A stretch of 64,000 nucleotides of DNA. Origin: Pseudomonas mosselii (GTDB taxonomy: Bacteria > Pseudomonadota > Gammaproteobacteria > Pseudomonadales > Pseudomonadaceae). Under the pieces are notes generated by a model, which did not search any database, was not told the DNA's origin, and saw only the letters and a list, made by a program, of their open reading frames with translations. The DNA lies in assembly GCF_019823065.1 (NCBI RefSeq), contig NZ_CP081966.1, forward strand, positions 4,061,501-4,125,500. Reading direction: 5' to 3'. Both the position numbers and the translations under genes were made by a program. How positions within the stretch are numbered: position 1 is the stretch's first letter; every line of letters begins with the position of its first letter. This document shows positions 1 through 5,999 of the stretch, piece after piece.

Positions 1-177
1 TTCGCGGTGGGTGTACACAGCACGGCGCATATGGCGCGACACTGGCTCAGAAGCCAGCATCTGGCAGCGGGGGGATTCCATTACCGGGACTTCGAGATAG
101 GGAACGCCTTGGACGAACATCCGGCGTCCATCTACCGGGCCCCCGATCATCAGTGCGGGGAATGTAGAGTTGCGCAT
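1..177 (-). CDS. Phage hypothetical protein, C-terminus cut by window edge
   Basis: An open frame starts with ATG at 177 and runs off the left end; 59 codons are visible and none is a stop. It begins MRNSTFPALMIGGPVDGRRM. It lies 8 bases after the stop of the preceding 64-residue gene, in the same direction, so it belongs to the early phage operon between the primase-helicase and the expected DNA polymerase. I do not recognise the family; the short IGGPVDG motif near the N-terminus resembles many uncharacterised phage proteins, which is only an impression. Confidence 0.6.
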   Translation of the reverse strand, partial: MRNSTFPALMIGGPVDGRRMFVQGVPYLEVPVMESPRCQMLASEPVSRHMRRAVYTHRE

Positions 178-185
178 GGGGCTCC

Positions 186-380
186 TTACAGCCGGAAGTC
201 TTCCAGCAATGCGTTGAGGTAGTTGCTCAGTTCGTAGCGGTTGGTGAACACGTTGCAGTCACCTTCGTTTGCCAGGCCCAGGATGTTGTCTCGGGCCCGG
301 ACGATGACTCCGTTGTCCACACGCTCAAAGCGCAGGGACAGTTCTTTCAGGCGCGGTGGCCGTTGGGCTGGAGTCGTCAT
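186..380 (-). CDS. Small phage protein of unknown function
   Basis: A 64-residue protein with a basic N-terminus (MTTPAQRPPRLKELSLRFER) and a leucine-rich C-terminal helix (NYLNALLEDFRL). It starts 3 bases after the stop of the lipoprotein gene, with an AGGT sequence just before the ATG, so the two are probably translated together. Its position between primase-helicase and DNA polymerase corresponds to the region of small non-conserved genes 4.x in T7. No family recognised. Confidence 0.6.
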   Translation of the reverse strand: MTTPAQRPPRLKELSLRFERVDNGVIVRARDNILGLANEGDCNVFTNRYELSNYLNALLEDFRL

Positions 381-383
381 GGT

Positions 384-833
384 TTACCTGCGGGAGCGGA
401 AGCTGGAGAAGCTACTGGTGCGGTAGCTGTAGCTGGCTCGCGGTGCCGAGTAGCTGGCTCGCGGTGCAACGTAGGCTGGGCGTGGAGCCACGTAGGCCGT
501 ACGCGGAGCCACGGTGGTCGCTCGGGTGTTGGTCGTGGTGTTGTTCACGATGGTGGTGTTATGGACAGCCGGGGCCGATGCCGAAGCACTGCCTAGAATG
601 TGCCCCATCATCATGCCGGTGAGCATGGCGTTGGAGTTGTCCTGGACCACGACAGGGGCTGCGACCACTGGCGCCGCTTGCACGATCGGGGCAGCCTGGA
701 CAACTGGAGCGGCAACCACAGGGGCCGGAGCTTCGACTACCGGGGCCTGTACAACGGCTGGGCTGTAGCAGGAGTGGCGCTCACAGGCGGCCAGGGAAAG
801 GACGGCCAGGGCCGCGAAGATCAACTTGCGCAT
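384..833 (-). CDS. Phage-encoded lipoprotein, low-complexity, YgiB-like motif
   Basis: 149 residues. The N-terminus is a clear lipoprotein signal peptide (MRKLIFAALAVLSLAAC, lipobox LAAC, Cys 17). Next comes an Ala/Pro/Val-rich stretch with repeated APVV units (about residues 25-65), then a hydrophobic motif LTGMMMGHILGS (about 71-82), then a Thr/Asn-rich part and a tail of repeated APR/SY units ending in Ser/Arg. The LTGMMMG motif and the Ser/Arg tail recall the chromosomal DUF1190 protein encoded at 46395-47147 (LTGLLLGQMMSG). The protein is predicted to be anchored in the envelope of the lysogen. Superinfection exclusion is possible but is only inference. It sits inside the phage early operon, 3 bases from each neighbour. 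Confidence 0.72.
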   Translation of the reverse strand: MRKLIFAALAVLSLAACERHSCYSPAVVQAPVVEAPAPVVAAPVVQAAPIVQAAPVVAAPVVVQDNSNAMLTGMMMGHILGSASASAPAVHNTTIVNNTTTNTRATTVAPRTAYVAPRPAYVAPRASYSAPRASYSYRTSSFSSFRSRR

Positions 834-836
834 GGT

Positions 837-1064
837 TCAGTCCAGGAGTTTGGAGATACGGGAGTGGATCATCGAAGCCCGGTCAGCCAGGGCGTACTGC
901 ATATCGGCGTGGTCGTGCAGATTGCAGGCGGTTTGCCGGGCCTGGCGTGCAGCTTCGCTATGGGAGGCTTCGGCCTGGCTCAGCTTGTCCAGGGTGCGCT
1001 CCAGGTCGGATACAGCGGACGCGGTGGTCTGCGGGAACACTTTTGCCAGCAGTCGTTTCAACAT
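837..1064 (-). CDS. Small phage protein, predicted coiled coil
   Basis: 75 residues, almost entirely helical: SDLERTLDKLSQAEASHSEA shows heptad spacing of Leu and Ala. It lies between the primase-helicase stop (1079) and the lipoprotein start (833), with gaps of 14 and 3 bases, in the same operon. Function unknown. Confidence 0.6.
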   Translation of the reverse strand: MLKRLLAKVFPQTTASAVSDLERTLDKLSQAEASHSEAARQARQTACNLHDHADMQYALADRASMIHSRISKLLD

Positions 1065-1078
1065 GGGGGTATCTCCAG

Positions 1079-2713
1079 TCAGAATTCGGATTCATCTTTA
1101 AAGGGTGAGGACGGCTCGGGCGCTTCGGTGAGCGAGAGCAATCCGGTGTCGCGGTCGTATGCCAGGTACAGCACTTCCCCGGTTGCTTGGCCGGTGTAGC
1201 GGTCCTTGAGGATGCGGAAGGTGGTGGTTTGGCGAACCACGGGGTCTTCGGCCTGTTGGTCACGCTCAAGGCCGAACATGAAGTAGCTCCAGAAGCCGAT
1301 GGCTCGGGAGCCTTTGAAGTGGCGAATCGTTACCCGCCCGCCTTCCTCATGGGGTTTGCCCTCGGGGGTGGTCAGGTGAGAGATGAACGTGATGATGATT
1401 CCCAGCTCGTTCGCCAGGCCCGCCATCTCTTTCATGATCTGCTCAAGCGAGCCCTTCTCATCTGCGGTATCAGCCATCGCAGTGAGGTGGTCGATGTAGA
1501 TAAGCTTGATGCCCTCGGAGACAGCCATGTAGCGCACCTTGCGCTTCACAATGTCCCACTCGGTTTCACCAAATGCGTCGTACATGACCAGGTTTTCGCC
1601 CAGCGCATCTACGGCTGCATCCAGCTCCTCATCGGTCCAGCCAGCGGTTTCCTTGGGAACGTGGAAGCGTCTCCCGGCGATCTTCCCGGCCACGCGCTTG
1701 GCGGTCTCGGTCGGTTTCTGCTCCAGGAAAATGGTGCCTACACGCTCGCCCAGGACTTGGATGTCGTATGCGATTTGCTGCGTGAGGAAGTCGGTCTTGC
1801 CCACACCAGTACCAGCGCCCAGCCCGTAGACTTCGCCGTAGCGGCGTCCATAAGTGAGTTGGGTGAGTGGATCAAGGAACCACGGCAAGCCCATGACCAG
1901 GGCCTTGCGAATCTCTTCGCGGAGGTCTCGGACGTTCACTACGCCATCAGGCCGGTACAGCTTGGCGTTCCAGATGGCGGTGACGATTTCCTGCTCACGG
2001 CCCGCTACCAGAAGTTCGTTGGCGTCCTTCATGGATAGCGTGGCGATCTTGCACTTGCCTGGGCTGAATAGCTCTGCGCATTCCTGCGCTGCTTCGCGGC
2101 CCGGTTCGTCCATATCGAACATGAGGATGACTTCTTCGAAGCTCTCCAGATATTCGATGTTTCGCTGGATGGCCTTGCGTGCTGCCGGAGCCCCGTTCGG
2201 GAGCGACACCACAGGCCACTTGTTGTTTTGCACCTGGGAGACAGACATCGCGTCCAGCTCGCCTTCGGTGACAACAATCTTCTTACCCCCGCTCGCCCAA
2301 AGGTTCTGGCCGAAGAGGGTCAACTTTGCACCATCGCCCAGGATGGCGAAGCCTTTATCTTGATCGCGCAGTTTTTGGGCGACCATCACACCACTGTTGT
2401 CGAAGTACGGGGCAACTTGAACTAGCCTGCCACGCACCTCACTTACGAAGTATCCGAACTTGCGGCAAGTCTCCAGGGTAAGTTTGCGCTTCATCAGCGG
2501 CTTGAATTCGCCGGAGATTAAACCTTCCATTCGTTTTATTCGCCCTCCAGTAGTAGGGGTTTCGCCATCACCGTGAACGTAATGCTCACAGGCAAAGCAA
2601 TATTGGTGGTTGTCGGTGTAGATAGAGTTGGCATCACTTGAACCACAGTTTTCACAGGGCAGGTGGCGCACGAACTCACTCTCTGTTTCATGCTTTCGAT
2701 TTTTCATTGGCAA
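1079..2713 (-). CDS. T7 gp4-like DNA primase-helicase
   Basis: A replicative primase fused to a hexameric helicase, which synthesises primers and unwinds phage DNA. The 544 residues compare with 566 in T7 gp4. An N-terminal zinc-binding domain has Cys 20, 23, 39 and 42 (CENC and CFAC). A Toprim domain follows with VVTEGELDAMSV. The RecA-type helicase domain has Walker A GAGTGVGKTDF and a downstream IYIDHLTAM Walker B segment. The acidic C-terminus ending in DESEF resembles the acidic tail by which gp4 contacts the polymerase. A second ATG two codons in (2707) is an alternative start. The order after amidase and before the polymerase region matches T7. Confidence 0.95.
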   Translation of the reverse strand: MPMKNRKHETESEFVRHLPCENCGSSDANSIYTDNHQYCFACEHYVHGDGETPTTGGRIKRMEGLISGEFKPLMKRKLTLETCRKFGYFVSEVRGRLVQVAPYFDNSGVMVAQKLRDQDKGFAILGDGAKLTLFGQNLWASGGKKIVVTEGELDAMSVSQVQNNKWPVVSLPNGAPAARKAIQRNIEYLESFEEVILMFDMDEPGREAAQECAELFSPGKCKIATLSMKDANELLVAGREQEIVTAIWNAKLYRPDGVVNVRDLREEIRKALVMGLPWFLDPLTQLTYGRRYGEVYGLGAGTGVGKTDFLTQQIAYDIQVLGERVGTIFLEQKPTETAKRVAGKIAGRRFHVPKETAGWTDEELDAAVDALGENLVMYDAFGETEWDIVKRKVRYMAVSEGIKLIYIDHLTAMADTADEKGSLEQIMKEMAGLANELGIIITFISHLTTPEGKPHEEGGRVTIRHFKGSRAIGFWSYFMFGLERDQQAEDPVVRQTTTFRILKDRYTGQATGEVLYLAYDRDTGLLSLTEAPEPSSPFKDESEF

Positions 2714-2801
2714 TAAAGAGGGCCAACCCGAAGGCCAGCCCTTTATCAGAGTTGAGTGATAGACGTGGCGGCTGCCATATCCAACTGAGGGCCCACGACT
2801 C

Positions 2802-3251
2802 TTATAAGTTGGCCGCTACCCACGGTTTAACGTCGAAGCTCGGGCAAGCCTTGGCTACTTTCGGGAAGTCCCGGTGGCCCTGGATTGTCGCGTTGGGGTA
2901 TTTCGCTTTCAGTTCGCCCAGCAGATGCTTGAGACTTGCAAATTGCTCGGGCGTGAAGTTGTTCTCGGGGACATTAATGTCCGCCTCGGTGACTCCACCG
3001 GCCATACAGATGCCCACGGAGTTGATGTTGTGGCCCTCTACATGAGCGCCGATTTGATCCAGCTCGCGGCCCTCTTCCACCACGCCATTGCGGCGGATGA
3101 CAAAGTGATAGCCGATGCACCGCCAACCTTTGGCGCGATGCCAGCGGTTGATGTCAGCGGCCCCGATGTCTTGGGATGGTCGCGTGGCGCTACAGTGAAC
3201 TACCAGGTAGTCCGTCTCAGCGCGGGGTTTCGTTCCAGCGTTGTAGGTCAT
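2802..3251 (-). CDS. N-acetylmuramoyl-L-alanine amidase (T7 lysozyme, gp3.5-like)
   Basis: 149 residues, close to the 151 of T7 lysozyme. Zinc ligands are visible as His 19 (VVHCSATR), His 126 (GHRDF) and Cys 136, with Tyr 48 and Lys 134 in the places of the T7 catalytic Tyr 46 and Lys 128. In T7 this enzyme cuts peptidoglycan amide bonds and also binds and inhibits the phage RNA polymerase; the second role is inferred by homology. The gene starts 2 bases after the endonuclease I stop, so the two are probably translationally coupled. Confidence 0.95.
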   Translation of the reverse strand: MTYNAGTKPRAETDYLVVHCSATRPSQDIGAADINRWHRAKGWRCIGYHFVIRRNGVVEEGRELDQIGAHVEGHNINSVGICMAGGVTEADINVPENNFTPEQFASLKHLLGELKAKYPNATIQGHRDFPKVAKACPSFDVKPWVAANL

Positions 3252-3253
3252 TA

Positions 3254-3736
3254 TTATTTTTCTTTGCTGAGGCCCTTGATGATCGACAGGGAGGCTTCAT
3301 TGACTGGCTCGTTAAGCCAGGCATGGGGAACCAACTTGTCGGCATACTGGAAGCCGTTCTTGCTGCACCAATCCGCGTAGGTGGTGGTACTGCGTTTATT
3401 TATTTTTGTTTTTGAGTTGGAGAAGACAAAGCGCACGTCAAGTTCAGGGTGCTGCGCTTTGACCAGGAGTTGCTTTTGGCGGTCCTCGGTCAAAAAGCGG
3501 CCCTTAGTTTCGACAATGATGCCGTTCGCCAGTGCGAAGTCCGGGGTGTACTTGTGAACTTTCGCAGGCCGGGTATAGGGAACTACCAGACTTTCGAAAG
3601 TGAAGCCCATGCCGACAGCCGTTAGCTGGTCTGCGGCACGTTCTTCAAGCCCGGAGCGGAACCCATACTTGAGTCCCACGTGTTCGGCATCCAGAGGCGT
3701 CTTAGAAGTCTTCTTCGTAAGTGTTGCTTTCGCCAC
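3254..3736 (-). CDS. T7 gp3-like endonuclease I (Holliday-junction resolvase)
   Basis: 160 residues (T7: 149). It resolves branched DNA and degrades host DNA during T7 growth. The catalytic pattern of the family is present: Glu 31/32 in FRSGLEER, Asp 66 in YTPDF, and Glu 76 and Lys 78 in VETKGRF. Its start lies 35 bases inside the end of the ssDNA-binding protein gene in another frame, so translation is likely coupled. Neighbour order is as in T7 (2.5, 3, 3.5). Confidence 0.95.
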   Translation of the reverse strand: MAKATLTKKTSKTPLDAEHVGLKYGFRSGLEERAADQLTAVGMGFTFESLVVPYTRPAKVHKYTPDFALANGIIVETKGRFLTEDRQKQLLVKAQHPELDVRFVFSNSKTKINKRSTTTYADWCSKNGFQYADKLVPHAWLNEPVNEASLSIIKGLSKEK

Positions 3737-4415
3737 CTTCTTCCTCTTCTTCGAACTCGTCTTTTTCTTCTTGTTCTTGTTCGGCTACGGATTCAGCGTC
3801 GAAACCGCCTTCCTCTTCACCGAAGCCGTATTCGCCAGCGGACTTGTTGCCGCCACTGCGCAGCTCGATGACCTGGACTGCGTTCAGGCGCAGCTTGATA
3901 CCGGCCAGGGCGGTGCCTGGGATGAAGTAAGGGGCCACTTCAAAGCTCACCTTGCCTTCGGTGCCGCCCCAGATGTCCGGGACTTTCAGCATTGGCTTGC
4001 CCTTGGCATCGAACAAGGCTGGCTTGCGGGTCCAGACGGAGCCGTCTTTCTTCGACTTGCCCGAGGCGGCCATTTTGATGTTGAAGAACAGGCGGCCAGT
4101 CGGCTCCTCGGTCTCCTTGTCGTACTCCTCGGTGAAGAGTGGCTGCACGGTCACGTCTTTCAGCTTCTTGCGGGCTTCGATCTTGAGCTTCTTGAACTCT
4201 TCACGGCCATTCTCGATGGCGGCTTCGTGCAGCGGTTCCAGCTTCGCCAGGAGAGGCGCGGCCTCTTCTTGGGTCAGGATCAGGGTGACTTTGTACTCAC
4301 CGTCCGGCTTCGGGTACTCATCGGTGCCGAAGTCGGGTTTAGTCAGTGCCGGGTAGCGGAAAATGCCACGCGGCGAGGTCATGGTTACGTTCTTTGGGCG
4401 TTTCTGATAGGACAT
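3702..4415 (-). CDS. T7 gp2.5-like single-stranded DNA-binding protein
   Basis: 237 residues (T7 gp2.5: 232). It begins [20 protein letters not shown] and ends in a long acidic tail with a terminal Phe (final residues NTYEEDF). That acidic tail with an aromatic end is the hallmark by which gp2.5 contacts the polymerase and helicase. It is the first gene of the replication block after the repeat-rich control region, 27 bases downstream of a small ORF. Confidence 0.92.
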   Translation of the reverse strand: MSYQKRPKNVTMTSPRGIFRYPALTKPDFGTDEYPKPDGEYKVTLILTQEEAAPLLAKLEPLHEAAIENGREEFKKLKIEARKKLKDVTVQPLFTEEYDKETEEPTGRLFFNIKMAASGKSKKDGSVWTRKPALFDAKGKPMLKVPDIWGGTEGKVSFEVAPYFIPGTALAGIKLRLNAVQVIELRSGGNKSAGEYGFGEEEGGFDAESVAEQEQEEKDEFEEEEEGGESNTYEEDF

Positions 4416-4442
4416 TTTGGGGACTCGTTTTGTGTGTGCGTG

Positions 4443-4619
4443 TTAGCGGCTGTGGCGCGCTTCCAGGGACGGAAGGTCATAGCCTTGTTCAATCAACTCA
4501 GCGGCGAGGGCCATAGAGATGGAGCGACCCATGCCCCAAAGCGCGATGGCGCGGCCCAGGGCGGAGTCGTAGTTCTCGGGTTCGTTGCGTTGGTTGTCTG
4601 CGGTGCCGAAGCGATTCAT
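4443..4619 (-). CDS. Small phage protein between control region and SSB
   Basis: 58 residues starting MNRFGTADNQRNEPENYDSA. The frame is open further upstream to 4694, but the ATG at 4619 is preceded by a GAGAG ribosome-binding sequence and the upstream residues are low-complexity Pro/Arg/Gly, so I use 4619. It is the first gene after the tandem-repeat control region and probably the first of the phage-polymerase-driven operon. Function unknown. Confidence 0.5.
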   Translation of the reverse strand: MNRFGTADNQRNEPENYDSALGRAIALWGMGRSISMALAAELIEQGYDLPSLEARHSR

Positions 4620-4883
4620 TGCGGTTCTCTCGATACGGCCACGGGGTTGTGGCCTGGGTTGTCCGTTGGGGTTGCCTACGGGGCCCAGGCGCACGTTTCC
4701 CGTCCCTCTGCACCGGCACGGTGGAGGCTCTATGGCAAAGGTCAGGGGGAGTTGCGGGTGGTCCGTAGAGGTGTTGCGAAGGTGTTTCTGGTTCTTCCGA
4801 GGCGTTGCGGCACTGGCACGGTGGAGGCTCTATGGCTGCTGCTGCGGATGAATGAGGGAATTGGGGGGGGGTCTCGGGGATCG

Positions 4884-4897
4884 GCTCAAATTTGAGC
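4884..4897. promoter_or_regulatory. Perfect 14-bp palindrome, candidate operator
   Basis: GCTCAAATTTGAGC is a perfect palindrome. It lies 12 bases before (plus-strand sense) the third copy of the 16-bp repeat. A second copy, GCTCAAATCTGAGC with one change, is at 4981-4994 in the same relation to the fourth copy. A dimeric repressor site is plausible. Confidence 0.6.
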
Positions 4898-4953
4898 TGA
4901 TGTCGCACTGGCACGGTGGAGGCTCGGGCGGAGACTGGGGTGTTGCGGCTTGG

Positions 4954-4971
4954 TTATCCGAATGTGGTCCC
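4954..4971 (-). promoter_or_regulatory. CCACATT-type phage control motif, site A
   Basis: On the minus strand the site reads GGGACCACATTCGGATAA. Near-identical sites lie at 5044-5061 (site B), 5922-5939 (site C) and, more divergent, at 8653-8690 and 8812-8825. All lie before leftward phage genes: the SSB operon, the antirepressor and the RNA polymerase. Location and orientation suggest promoters for the phage polymerase, with a CAC core as in T7-type promoters; this is inference. Confidence 0.6.
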
Positions 4972-4980
4972 TCGGGCCCG

Positions 4981-4994
4981 GCTCAAATCTGAGC
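4981..4994. promoter_or_regulatory. Second copy of the 14-bp palindrome, one mismatch
   Basis: GCTCAAATCTGAGC, 97 bases from the first copy. Both copies keep the same distance to the following GGCACGGTGGAGGCTC element, so the palindrome belongs to a duplicated control unit. Confidence 0.55.
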
Positions 4995-5043
4995 TGGGGT
5001 CGCGCTGGCACGGTGGAGGCTCTGGCGGAGGGATGCGGCTCGG

Positions 5044-5061
5044 TTATCCGAATGTGGCCCC
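5044..5061 (-). promoter_or_regulatory. CCACATT-type phage control motif, site B
   Basis: Minus strand GGGGCCACATTCGGATAA, differing from site A by one base over 18. It lies just downstream of the antirepressor stop codon and upstream of the SSB operon. Confidence 0.6.
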
Positions 5062-5100
5062 ACGGGAATCACCGGGGGCCATGCGGGGTGGATCAGGGGG

Positions 5101-5874
5101 TTACAGGGTGAAGTCCAGAGGCTGAGGGACGCAGCCCACTTTCATCACAAGCATGTTTTTCAGGTAGAGGTTCGCCAGGAGCTTCTGGCCCTTCTCCAGC
5201 ACAGTGATGATGGAAAAGCCCTGCGGGGTGACTTTCTCGTCAAAGTGCGTGCCCTTGTACGTCCCATACACGGCCCACTTGTTATCGCCCTGGCGCTTGT
5301 ACAAATAGCCCAGCCGCTGGAGGGTGTTCTGCACCTGCTGCATGTTCACGCCTGTCAGTTTCCGGGCGAAGTCCACAACGGGGAGCGTGCGGGCAGCCAC
5401 GGCACTGCCTACAGTGGCAAACGGAAGCATCTCTGCATTGGCCTGAGTGAGCGTTTGGTTTTCCAGGGCCAAAGCCTGACGTTGTCTGTACTCCCCCGCC
5501 CAGGCGATTGCGGCCTCAGCGGGGTCCATGAAGTTGGGCAGTGAGGGCTTCTGGATAGCGGCCTCAAGCTCCACCATGCGGTCATAGACCCGCGCCTGGA
5601 GTTCGTGGCTGTAGCTCATCGCCACCAGGCAGGCTTCACGCTTGGGCAGCCGGTAGATGGGGCGCGGGACTTCGTTCCCCGAGCCGTTGGTGTAAGTGCT
5701 AGTTCCCAAAAATTTGGGAGCTAGGGGCCCAAGCACTTTGGGCACCTTGACCATGAAGTGGTCGTGTCTGAGCGCGGCCTTACCCGGCTCGCGGGTGGCG
5801 TTAATCATCTCCACCAACTCCAGGCTGGTCATCGTCACGGTGTCTTTGCTGATGGCGGTGGCTACTACGTTCAT
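5101..5874 (-). CDS. Phage antirepressor, Rha-like N-terminus with KilAC domain
   Basis: 257 residues. The N-terminal half (MTSLELVEMINATREPGKAA onward) has the Rha-type DNA-binding pattern, and the C-terminal part (PVVDFARKLTGVNMQQVQNT, then a LYKRQGDNKWAVY segment) is a KilAC-type domain. Such proteins act as antirepressors or regulators in temperate phages. The frame is open to 5940, but the ATG at 5874 has an AAGGACA ribosome-binding site and the upstream part contains control motif C, so 5874 is the likely start. It lies directly after the RNA polymerase gene, where strictly lytic T7 has no such gene, which supports a temperate T7-like phage. Confidence 0.85.
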   Translation of the reverse strand: MNVVATAISKDTVTMTSLELVEMINATREPGKAALRHDHFMVKVPKVLGPLAPKFLGTSTYTNGSGNEVPRPIYRLPKREACLVAMSYSHELQARVYDRMVELEAAIQKPSLPNFMDPAEAAIAWAGEYRQRQALALENQTLTQANAEMLPFATVGSAVAARTLPVVDFARKLTGVNMQQVQNTLQRLGYLYKRQGDNKWAVYGTYKGTHFDEKVTPQGFSIITVLEKGQKLLANLYLKNMLVMKVGCVPQPLDFTL

Positions 5875-5921
5875 GCTGTGTGTCCTTTTGATTTCGTTGA
5901 GTGGCCGCGCTGGCGGCTCAG

Positions 5922-5939
5922 TAATCCGAATGTGGCCCA
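5922..5939 (-). promoter_or_regulatory. CCACATT-type phage control motif, site C
   Basis: Minus strand TGGGCCACATTCGGATTA, 48 bases upstream of the preferred antirepressor start and downstream of the polymerase stop. It is the same motif as sites A and B. Confidence 0.6.
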
Positions 5940-5999
5940 CCGGGATCGATCACCAGTGGAAACGTTGCTTTTGTGGGTTGTTCTCACGAATGAGAACGA

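Larger units (their letters stand above)
4715..5022 (-). repeat. Four copies of a 16-bp direct repeat in the phage control region
   Basis: GGCACGGTGGAGGCTC (plus strand) occurs exactly at 4715-4730, 4815-4830, 4910-4925 and 5007-5022, spaced 100, 95 and 97 bases. Conservation extends a few bases on the left (CACTGGC...). In the direction of phage transcription it reads GAGCCTCCACCGTGCC. The copies lie between the antirepressor gene and the SSB operon. They could be phage RNA polymerase promoters, protein-binding iterons or part of a replication origin; the sequence alone does not decide. Confidence 0.85.

Noticed and set aside
3600..4895. A 431-codon plus-strand frame opposite the SSB gene
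   Set aside because: Antisense to an unmistakable gp2.5-like gene with an acidic tail; its repetitive Phe/Leu sequence is the complement of Glu/Lys codons.
4715..5022. CRISPR array
   Set aside because: Only four short repeats at uneven 95-100 bp spacing with related, not unique, intervening DNA and no cas genes.
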